From: DASYAE01 sp036501535
Lineage (GTDB): Bacteria > Actinomycetota > Actinomycetes > Streptomycetales > Catenulisporaceae
Reading direction: 5' to 3'
DNA length: 46,777 nt
Assembly (NCBI GenBank): GCA_036501535.1
Contig: DASYAE010000029.1
Coordinates: 1 to 46,777 of the forward strand
The translations under genes and the position numbers were made by a program. The notes below the pieces were generated by a model. The model saw only the letters and a list, made by a program, of their open reading frames with translations, made no database searches and was not told the DNA's origin. Positions 1 through 6,102 of the stretch are shown here, in pieces (positions within the stretch are counted from its first letter, which is position 1; each line of letters opens with the position of its first letter).

Positions 1-2
1 AT

Positions 3-215
3 CGCGCCGAGTGGCGTGCCGTCCAAGGCGAACTCCCGAACCACCAGACCGGAGGCCAGCGCAACCGTCAACGCCGTGCCACGCAACCGGATCGGCCGGG
101 CGCACCCGCCGACATCGAGAACCTGACGACGCACCCGCGCATAACCACGCCGCCGGTCATCAAGCGAGAACAACCAACGCAACGCGAAGGGGATCGCGGA
201 ATCGCACCGCTCTGA
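3..215 (+). CDS. Possible 3' end of an unknown gene, cut by the window edge
   Basis: A frame open from the first bases to a TGA at 213-215 encodes about 70 residues beginning RAEWRAVQGELPNHQTGGQ. The first 40 or so codons have strong G/C at third positions, as in real genes of this chromosome; the last 30 are weaker. The composition is Arg/Gln/Pro-rich and hydrophilic, like the disordered tail of a large protein. I do not recognise the family. A tail of a mobilisation or replication protein is conceivable but is only a guess. No start is visible because the gene would begin left of the window. It may not be a gene. Confidence 0.3.
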   Translation, partial: RAEWRAVQGELPNHQTGGQRNRQRRATQPDRPGAPADIENLTTHPRITTPPVIKREQPTQREGDRGIAPL

Positions 216-839
216 ATCCGCAAGAACGGGAACAGGAGAAGCAGAGAGCTGAGTTACCGGAGCCGAGCAGGCTTCCACAGAGACCAGGGACATGAGGGGC
301 CGCCTTCACAGACCAGAACGAACGGGACGTAGCGCGAAGCGATCAAGCTTGCGGACACGTCACGTCCTTTCTGGGACTCAGGCCCGGTCTGCGAACACGA
401 TCAACGAAGGAAGCAGCCACGTCTGACCAGCGCCCGCAAACGCAGTAGCCATCAGGCAACCCCTTCAACTCAGCGGCCCGGAGCACCACCCCGGACACGA
501 CAGCGATTCGCTGAAACGTTCGAATAAGCCGAACGACATCCCGCCCCGTGAACAACGGACAGGATCAACCCAGTGTACGACGATGACCAGCCCACAGCCG
601 CCGAATTGCCATGTGAACAGGGGAAATGGCAGGAACACGCCAAACGGCATCGAACACGGCGAACCGGGAACCTAGAACACCCGTACGACGTTCCGCCCAA
701 AGCCCGCACCGGACGCAGGCGGCAGCAGACTAGAACCGAGCACAGCAGCGCCGGGGCGAACAGGGTATAGCGCGTTGAAGACAGTCGGTCTATCGCCGTT
801 TGAAGTGCTGCTGGCGTGGGTCGCTGCGAGAAGAGTCGA
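216..839. other. 624-bp stretch with no supportable gene
   Basis: All six frames contain only short, compositionally odd ORFs without the third-position G/C bias of neighbouring genes. The stretch is somewhat richer in A/C than the flanks. I see no tRNA, transposase, long inverted repeat or terminator. It may be decayed DNA at the edge of an accessory segment. Confidence 0.5.
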
Positions 840-1205
840 TCAGTCGAAGTGACCAGCGCCCGGGTCGATTCTCAGCGACCTGTTGTCCGGGTCGGAGCCG
901 AGCCAGCCAGTCAGCCCGTCGCTAGGCACCAGGTCATCCCAGTTGATACCGTCCCGCTCCCCAGCGTGCCTCACGATGAGAGTGAACCTCCACGGTGCTT
1001 GCTGCCGACCCTGGCGCTGCCCCAGTCGAGGCGTATTCCGTGTCCCAACCCAAGTGCGACCACTGATATGCCAGTGCTCGCCGTGCCTCTCATAACGCTC
1101 AGGATCCAGGCCATCGCACCAGTACCAGCGCAGATGATCATCAAAGCCGCTGAACTCCGCACAGATACGGTATTCCAGCCGTCCCCAGAACTCAGCTTCC
1201 TCCAT
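840..1205 (-). CDS. Hypothetical protein, 121 aa
   Basis: The product starts MEEAEFWGRLEYRICAEF and continues with WYWCDGLDPERY. It is acidic and aromatic-rich, without membrane segments or a signal peptide. An early Glu-rich helix followed by a W/YCDG-type motif resembles small hypothetical proteins I recall from Streptomyces, but I know no function. The ATG at 1203-1205 is preceded on the minus strand by GGGAGG four bases upstream, a good ribosome-binding site, and third-position G/C is high. No operon partner is evident, since both flanks are poorly coding. It is probably a cytoplasmic protein of unknown role. Confidence 0.65.
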   Translation of the reverse strand: MEEAEFWGRLEYRICAEFSGFDDHLRWYWCDGLDPERYERHGEHWHISGRTWVGTRNTPRLGQRQGRQQAPWRFTLIVRHAGERDGINWDDLVPSDGLTGWLGSDPDNRSLRIDPGAGHFD

Positions 1206-1640
1206 CGACCCTCCCGCATAAACCAGACCCCGCCCTGCGCCGACGAATAACGAGTGTCGGAGAGTGTCGATACCTCGTCAAGAGCCGCGGCCGCATGCGG
1301 CGCTCCGCGCCGTTCGCGCGCGAGCGCCCCGCCGCCGAGACGCCGCCCCGCGCCAACCCCGCACACCGACCGCCAGGACCACGACGCGAGTCGAGCTGAC
1401 GCCGGACCAGACGACCGTGCACCGAACCTGAACTGGTCACCGACCGGAGGTATTAGCCAGACAGCCAGCCAAGCAGGTCGCGAATCGGCGCGACGTTGCG
1501 GTAGTCGGCCAGCAGCGGCAGCAGGGTGCGTAGCTTGCGCCTCGCCATGGTCACTTCCAGCCGCTCGGTCAGCGGGCAGCGGCCAGAGCGCTGTCCCTAC
1601 TCAGCGGTAACTGAGTACTCGAGCGCTGCCGGTCGGCGGT
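1206..1640. other. Gene-poor interval with a possible gene remnant
   Basis: About 435 bases with no intact gene. The only coding-like part is on the minus strand between about 1602 and 1453 (next entry). The rest has short overlapping ORFs with biased Arg/Ala/Pro composition, typical of noncoding frames at high GC. Confidence 0.45.
1453..1548 (-). CDS. Small ORF, probably the 3' remnant of a lost gene
   Basis: The frame from ATG at 1548 to TAA at 1453 encodes 31 residues: MARRKLRTLLPLLADYRNVA, then PIRDLLGWLSG. It reads like an amphipathic helical C-terminus. The same frame stays open upstream to a TAG near 1601, adding PLTERLEV and similar residues, so it could be the tail of a longer gene whose front is gone. 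GGAAG lies five bases before the ATG, so a genuine micro-ORF is not excluded. I do not recognise the family. Confidence 0.2.
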   Translation of the reverse strand: MARRKLRTLLPLLADYRNVAPIRDLLGWLSG

Positions 1641-2495
1641 GTGTCGGCGCATGCTGATGACATGAAGAAGTACTGGACGCTGTTCTGGTCGGTGGCGCTC
1701 GTGGCGGTGGCCGCGGAGGCCGTCGCGGTCTTCGGGAAGGTTTCCGGCCGGACGCTGCTGGATGTCGGGCTCGGCGTGGCGAGCCTGTACTGGCTGCTGA
1801 TCATCACCACGGTGCCGTGGAACGTGTACTTCCGGGCGCGGGAGGTGCGGCACGAGATCGATGAGTCGCGTTCGCGCGGGATCACCGTGGCTGCCGGGCA
1901 TGAGGCCGAGGTGCGGCGGCTGGACCGGCTGCTGCTGCGGCTCGCCGTGGGCGGGCATGTGGTGTCGGCGCTCGTGGTGGCTCTGGTGACCTACGTGTCA
2001 GGGCACGAGCTCGGGTACTACTTCGCTGCGTTCTACCTGCTCAGCTGTGCTATTCGGCCAGTCGCGGCGTACTTGGGGTATCTGGGGGCGCGGATCGCGA
2101 GTCTGCTCAAGGAGACGAAGTATCCGCGCGAGGACGTGGTCGGGCTCACGAATCAGCTCTCGACGCTCACCGCCGAGGTCGAGGCGCTGCGCGACGCGGC
2201 GGGCCTGGCGCAGGAGCGGGCGTTCCGGGAGCTGGACGACGTGCGGCAGGATCTGCGGGGCTCGTCGGCGCGGCTGCGGGAGGACGTGCGGTTGGCCCGC
2301 GAGGCGGCCGAAGGCGACCGGGAAACTGTGCGGGCGCGGGTCGAAGCGGCGGAGCGGCGCGTGGCGGAGGTCGCGCGGCACTTCGATGCAGCGATCGATG
2401 GGCTGACGGACCAACAGGAACTGCTCAGCGGGATACGGGCTTTCGTGCGCTTGGTGCGGACCGACGCAGGGACGGGGACGGCAATGCAGCAATAG
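1641..2495 (+). CDS. Membrane protein with long C-terminal coiled coil
   Basis: A 284-aa product (277 if it starts at the in-frame ATG 1662, MKKYWTLFW). Residues about 12-30 and 40-60 are hydrophobic, then a charged stretch follows, then two more hydrophobic segments (about 100-120 and 125-150). This suggests four transmembrane helices with both ends cytoplasmic. From about residue 165 to 270 the chain is strongly heptad-like and rich in E, R, L and A (for example AEVEALRDAAGLAQERAF), a predicted coiled coil. The GTG at 1641 and the ATG at 1662 both lack a strong ribosome-binding site. I do not recognise the family. The layout would suit a membrane-anchored scaffold, but that is inference. 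Confidence 0.7.
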   Translation: MSAHADDMKKYWTLFWSVALVAVAAEAVAVFGKVSGRTLLDVGLGVASLYWLLIITTVPWNVYFRAREVRHEIDESRSRGITVAAGHEAEVRRLDRLLLRLAVGGHVVSALVVALVTYVSGHELGYYFAAFYLLSCAIRPVAAYLGYLGARIASLLKETKYPREDVVGLTNQLSTLTAEVEALRDAAGLAQERAFRELDDVRQDLRGSSARLREDVRLAREAAEGDRETVRARVEAAERRVAEVARHFDAAIDGLTDQQELLSGIRAFVRLVRTDAGTGTAMQQ

Positions 2496-2556
2496 GCACG
2501 CGGGAGCACATAAGCCGCGGGCGGCAGGCACAGGCAGTTCGCAGCTTTCACGCAAC

Positions 2557-2622
2557 GCATGCCTGACGGCCAGGGGTCGCAGATAGACACCTACAGACAT
2601 CCCTGGCCGTCAGATTGCATGC
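2557..2622. terminator. Bidirectional hairpin between convergent genes
   Basis: CTGACGGCCAGGG (2563-2575) pairs perfectly with CCCTGGCCGTCAG (2601-2613) around a 25-nt loop. The stem is extended by GCATGC (2557-2562) and GCATGC (2617-2622) after a 3-nt bulge. It sits between the stops of two converging genes. There is no U-tract, as is common for actinobacterial terminators. Confidence 0.7.
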
Positions 2623-2660
2623 TGCGACTGCTTGCTGTAATCGCCCCGGTGCGCCTACGG

Positions 2661-3314
2661 CTAACGCCCGGTGCCGAAGTGCGCTTCGGCCGGGTTGCCG
2701 GCGTCCGCGTTGGCGGGGTCGTCCGGGTTGGTTGCACCGTTGAGGTCTGCGGAGGCGGAGGCAGTGTCGGTACCGCGGTCGCCTATCACTGCGCCTTCGG
2801 GCTCGAAGAGGCGCGTGCCGGCTTCGTGCTCGCTTTCGGCCTCGGTCTCCTCTGCTTCGGCCCACTGGCGGTGGCGGGTGCGCTGCCACATTGTCAGTCC
2901 GGCCGCGCCCGCGGCGCCGATCATTGCGCCGCCGCCGATCAGCCACAGCTTCCAGCGGCGGGCCCGGCGTCGCTCGGCCGCGGCCTGTGCGGCCAGGTCG
3001 ACGCCTCGCGCTGCGGCTACCGTCGCGACTGTTCGGTGCGCGATCTCATCACGCAGCGGTGCTGTGCGGTGCATCGCCTCGTCTGCGAGGCGTCCCGACA
3101 TCCGCGCCGCCGCTGGCATCACGTCGTTGCGCAGGCGCTGGTTCGCGGCCGCCACGGTCGGAGCGACCGCCTCCCGGGTGCTCTCCCAGCGCGGTGCGAC
3201 GTTGTCGTGCAGCGTCGCATAGTGCTCCCGCAGCCACGGCTGGGCGGCGGAGATACCCGCGGCGGCCCGGTTCGCCGCCTTGTCGGTGCGAATTGTGGTC
3301 ACGGCTCTGGTCAA
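2661..3314 (-). CDS. DUF5324-like membrane-anchored protein
   Basis: A 217-aa product beginning MTRAVTTIRTDKAANRAAAG. An amphipathic, Ala/Arg-rich N-terminal half (about 1-115) is followed by one transmembrane segment (about 120-143, WKLWLIGGGAMIGAAGAAGL), then an acidic disordered tail rich in E, D and N. Size, layout and position divergent from the cyclophilin gene match the DUF5324 proteins of this locus in Streptomyces; function is unknown. The likely start is TTG at 3314, with GAAGG eight bases upstream; an in-frame GTG at 3302 is the alternative. Its placement beside division genes suggests an envelope role, but nothing in the sequence shows it. Confidence 0.7.
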   Translation of the reverse strand: MTRAVTTIRTDKAANRAAAGISAAQPWLREHYATLHDNVAPRWESTREAVAPTVAAANQRLRNDVMPAAARMSGRLADEAMHRTAPLRDEIAHRTVATVAAARGVDLAAQAAAERRRARRWKLWLIGGGAMIGAAGAAGLTMWQRTRHRQWAEAEETEAESEHEAGTRLFEPEGAVIGDRGTDTASASADLNGATNPDDPANADAGNPAEAHFGTGR

Positions 3315-3574
3315 GGCTCGGCCCTTCGTCGATCGGACTGGCGTACGCCTTCCCTGCGGCCCGGCGCCTATGCTGATGCTGCGCTAATCGGACCATCGTT
3401 TTCACTCGTGCGGCCCCGGGCGGGCGGTGGGCTGACACTGTGGCACGGCCGTGACACGGGGCGTGGGAACATGGTCCGGCACCCGATACAGGACGTCCCG
3501 GCGCCGATAGGCGGTCGAAGCCGCGCAGCGCCGCCGTCCGACCAGAGGATTACCGTCAGAAAGCGAGAGCCGTC

Positions 3575-4117
3575 ATGGCCGAGGAGACCTACGCCGTCCT
3601 GAAGACGAGCCAGGGGGACATCACCGTCCACCTCTTCCCGAACTACGCGCCGAAGACGGTCCGCAACTTCGTCGAGCTCGCCGAGGGCGCCCGCGAGTGG
3701 ACCGACCCGCGCACCGGCCAGCGCACCACCGCCCGCCTCTACGACGGCACGGTCTTCCACCGTGTCATCTCCGGCTTCATGATCCAGGGCGGGGACCCGC
3801 TGGGCCAGGGCACCGGCGGGCCGGGCTACAAGTTCGACGACGAGATCCACCCCGACCTCTCCTTCAACCGCCCCTACCTGCTGGCGATGGCCAACGCGGG
3901 CAAGCAGGGCGGGCACGGCACCAACGGGTCGCAGTTCTTCATCACGGTCGGAGCCCCCACCTGGCTGAACGGGAACCACACCATCTTCGGCGAGGTGGAG
4001 GACGAGGCCAGCCGGCAGGTGGTCGACTCGATCGCCACCACGCCCACCGGACCCAACGACCGGCCGGTCAAGCCGGTCGTCATCGAGTCTGTGATCGTCG
4101 AGCGCCGATCGGCCTAG
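3575..4117 (+). CDS. ppiA: Peptidyl-prolyl cis-trans isomerase, cyclophilin type
   Basis: A 180-aa single-domain cyclophilin that catalyses cis-trans isomerisation of Xaa-Pro bonds. Active-site residues are visible: R63, F68 and Q71 in FHRVISGFMIQGGD, the MANAG motif (105-109), Q120/F121 in GSQFFIT, and W130, L131 and H135. There is no signal peptide, so it is cytoplasmic. An insert around residues 38-53 (GAREWTDPRTGQRTTA) is typical of the actinobacterial PpiA group. It is divergent from the DUF5324-like gene and lies 40 bp before the rhomboid gene, an order shared with Streptomyces. In Mycobacterium the orthologue also lies near crgA and pknB. The family assignment is firm. Confidence 0.95.
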   Translation: MAEETYAVLKTSQGDITVHLFPNYAPKTVRNFVELAEGAREWTDPRTGQRTTARLYDGTVFHRVISGFMIQGGDPLGQGTGGPGYKFDDEIHPDLSFNRPYLLAMANAGKQGGHGTNGSQFFITVGAPTWLNGNHTIFGEVEDEASRQVVDSIATTPTGPNDRPVKPVVIESVIVERRSA

Positions 4118-4157
4118 GCGCATCCGCTTGTCTGTACCCTCGATCGGGGATGGGACC

Positions 4158-5135
4158 GTGAGCGTTCCGCATGACAAACCACCGGGCGTAGGCCTCGGGG
4201 AGAAGCAGGTTGCGCCGCCGGTCTGCTTCCGCCATCCCGGTCGTGAGACTTATCTGCGCTGCGCCCGCTGCGAGCGGTCGATCTGCACCGAGTGCATGGT
4301 TGCCGCACCGGTGGGTTTCCACTGCCCCGAGTGCCTGAAGGAGGGCAACCGGACGGTGCGCGAGGTGCGCACCGCGGCCGGCGGCCGTACGCGGAGCCGG
4401 CAGGGCGTCGTCACCGTCGCGATCATCGTGGTCTGCGTCGCCATGTACGCGATGCAGTCGCTGATCGGCCAGGCCTTCACCGATCGGATGGATCTGCAGG
4501 CGATGACGCCTCATATGGCCGCGCTGCCCAACAGCGGTCCTATAGGAGTCGCGTACGGCGAGTGGTACCGCCTGTTCACGTCCATCTTCGTGCACGAGAG
4601 CATCGTGCACCTGGGTCTGAACATGATCTCGCTCTGGTGGATCGGCCTGCCGGTGGAGAGCCGGCTCGGCCGCTCGCGCTTCCTGGCCGCCTTCGTGGTG
4701 TGCGGCCTGGCCGGCTCTGCGGTCGCCTATGCGGGGCTGGGGCAGTACGGCTCCGCGTTGGGCGCATCGGGGGCGATCTTCGGGCTGCTCGGCGTGCTGA
4801 CCGTGCTGGCCTTCAAGGAGAAGCTCGATCTGCGGCCGATCATGGCGATCGTCGTGCTCAACGTCGTCTTCGACTTCGTCGAGCCCGGCATCAGCTGGCA
4901 GGACCACCTCGGCGGCTTCGCCGCGGGTCTGGTTCTCGGCGGCGCGTTCGCCTACGCGCCGAGGCCGAGCACTGCGGTGGCCTGGTTCCGCAACACCCAG
5001 AACGTCCTGTCGGCGGCGGCCGTGGTCCTCGTGCTGGGGATCGCCGCCGTGATCGTGCTGCTGCACACCGGAGAGCTGCGCGCCCAGGCCGGGGCCAGCG
5101 CGCTCACCGAGCAGTGGCGGCTGGTCAAACGTTAG
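4158..5135 (+). CDS. Rhomboid-family intramembrane serine protease with N-terminal zinc-ribbon-like module
   Basis: With the GTG at 4158 (GGGGA seven bases upstream) the product is 325 aa; a TTG at 4128 would add ten residues. Residues 20-62 carry C23-x2-H26, C35-x2-C38, C43-x2-C46 and H55-C56-x2-C59, a B-box-like pattern able to bind two zincs. Six or seven transmembrane helices follow. The rhomboid catalytic dyad is present: Ser204 in GASGAIFG and His250 in WQDHLGG; H151 and N155 in VHLGLNMISLWW fit the oxyanion region. It probably cleaves membrane substrates near the bilayer, with the zinc module on the cytoplasmic side. The gene follows ppiA and ends just before the DnaA-box cluster. The substrate is unknown. 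Confidence 0.93.
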   Translation: MSVPHDKPPGVGLGEKQVAPPVCFRHPGRETYLRCARCERSICTECMVAAPVGFHCPECLKEGNRTVREVRTAAGGRTRSRQGVVTVAIIVVCVAMYAMQSLIGQAFTDRMDLQAMTPHMAALPNSGPIGVAYGEWYRLFTSIFVHESIVHLGLNMISLWWIGLPVESRLGRSRFLAAFVVCGLAGSAVAYAGLGQYGSALGASGAIFGLLGVLTVLAFKEKLDLRPIMAIVVLNVVFDFVEPGISWQDHLGGFAAGLVLGGAFAYAPRPSTAVAWFRNTQNVLSAAAVVLVLGIAAVIVLLHTGELRAQAGASALTEQWRLVKR

Positions 5136-5145
5136 CGGGCCGCGC

Positions 5146-5218
5146 TTATCCACAGCGCGGCATAGTTTTCCACAGTGTGGATAACCTGTGCACAACCCGT
5201 GACCCGGCCTGTGGATAA
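5146..5218. promoter_or_regulatory. Cluster of five DnaA boxes outside oriC
   Basis: Three perfect TTATCCACA boxes (5146-5154 plus; 5176-5184 and 5210-5218 minus), one TTTTCCACA (5166-5174 plus) and one TTGTGCACA (5187-5195 minus, one base from TTGTCCACA) lie within 73 bp. They occupy the intergenic space between the rhomboid stop (5135) and the crgA terminator. The sequence is AT-richer than its surroundings. Such a concentration should bind DnaA strongly. It is not oriC: dnaA, dnaN and the long box array of actinobacterial origins are absent. Confidence 0.85.
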
Positions 5219-5260
5219 CGTGTCGGCATCAGCGCGGGCCGCACTCGGACGCCTGCTCAG

Positions 5261-5298
5261 AAAAGAAAAAGCGGTTCCGCCCCGGGGGACGGAACCGC
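5261..5298 (-). terminator. Rho-independent terminator of crgA
   Basis: GCGGTTCCG (5271-5279) and CGGAACCGC (5290-5298) form a perfect 9-bp stem with a 10-nt loop. Read on the minus strand the stem is followed by TTTTTCTTTT (5261-5270). This is one of the few classical U-tract terminators in the window and it faces crgA transcription. Confidence 0.85.
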
Positions 5299-5335
5299 CG
5301 CCGGGCTGTCCCGGCCGGGTTCGAGCTTCAGGCGG

Positions 5336-5581
5336 CTAGCGCCACTTGGTCGAGGTGACGAAGCCGAGGGCGATGAAGGCGAAGCCGATCACGACGTTCC
5401 ACGCGCCGAGCGACACGGTCCACTTCAGCCCGAAGTAGTACGCGACGATCCAGGCCAGGCCGATGACGAAGAAGGTCACCATGAACCTCGCCACCCACGC
5501 CGAGGACTCGACCTTGATCTTCTGGACCTTCTGCTCGGGCGGGGTGTATGCCACCTTGTCCCGAGTCTTCGACTTCGGCAC
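5336..5581 (-). CDS. crgA: Cell division protein CrgA
   Basis: An 81-aa protein beginning MPKSKTRDKVAYTPPEQ. A basic cytoplasmic N-terminus is followed by two transmembrane helices (about 31-52 and 58-76) and a short tail ending TSTKWR, matching CrgA in size and topology. In Streptomyces CrgA influences timing of sporulation septation; in Mycobacterium it interacts with FtsZ and other divisome proteins. The gene ends at the U-tract terminator 3' of it and lies next to the DnaA-box cluster, near pknB as in both genera. GGAG lies just upstream of the ATG at 5581. The identification is firm. Confidence 0.95.
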   Translation of the reverse strand: MPKSKTRDKVAYTPPEQKVQKIKVESSAWVARFMVTFFVIGLAWIVAYYFGLKWTVSLGAWNVVIGFAFIALGFVTSTKWR

Positions 5582-5794
5582 GGAACTCTCCTGATCACTG
5601 GCTCATCGACGGCTGTACAGCAGACCTAGCGTAGCCGGACGGGACGATTTGGGACAGCGTCTGACCTCTCGTAGTCCCGTTGCTCACCGGCGTGGCTACC
5701 GGCCGGCACCCGGGAAGCCGCTATCATTCCCCTCCGTGGCCTTATGACTACTCACCATCACCAACCGTTCGGGGAGACGGGACACGCGAGCGCG

Positions 5795-5956
5795 ATGTAC
5801 GCATGGATCTGGCACCGGCTGCCCGGAGCCCGCTGGGTGAAGGCGCTGTGGGCGCTGACCGGCTTCGGCCTGGCCGTCTTCCTGCTGTTCCAGTACGTCT
5901 TCCCGTGGCTCGAACCACACCTGCCGTTCGCCGGCAACGGTTCGTTCGGCCGCTAG
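5795..5956 (+). CDS. Small conserved membrane protein between crgA and pknB
   Basis: A 53-aa product (MYAWIWHRLPGARWVKALWA start) with one transmembrane helix (about 20-40, LTGFGLAVFLLFQYVFPWL) and a short Pro-rich exterior end. Similar small proteins starting MYAWIW occur at this place in Streptomyces as far as I recall, which is why I prefer the ATG at 5795. An in-frame ATG at 5744 would add a His-rich 17-residue leader. Neither start has a clear ribosome-binding site. Function is unknown; the position suggests an accessory of the division and wall machinery. Confidence 0.65.
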   Translation: MYAWIWHRLPGARWVKALWALTGFGLAVFLLFQYVFPWLEPHLPFAGNGSFGR

Positions 5957-6010
5957 CGCCCCGAGAGGACTGCGCGGCGAAGGGCAATGACGCCTTTCAC
6001 GCCGCGCGAA

Positions 6011-6060
6011 CGGCTGGGGCCGGGTAAGGCGCTGAATCGCGCGTTACCCGGCCCCAGCCG
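6011..6060. terminator. Bidirectional hairpin terminator 3' of pknB
   Basis: CGGCTGGGGCCGGGTAA (6011-6027) pairs perfectly with its complement at 6044-6060 around a 16-nt loop. It separates the converging small membrane gene and the pknB operon. There is no U-tract; stem strength alone supports the call. Confidence 0.75.
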
Positions 6061-6102
6061 GAGTTCCTGCTCGCCGTCGGCCCTGCTGCTGCTCCCGATC
6101 CC

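Noticed and set aside
4080..5195. Minus-strand frame opposite the rhomboid gene
   Set aside because: His/Asp/Arg-biased antisense translation, while the plus strand encodes an intact rhomboid with catalytic Ser and His.
5146..5218. oriC
   Set aside because: Five DnaA boxes suggested an origin, but there is no dnaA/dnaN pair, no long box array and no AT-rich unwinding region; an extra-origin cluster is the better reading.
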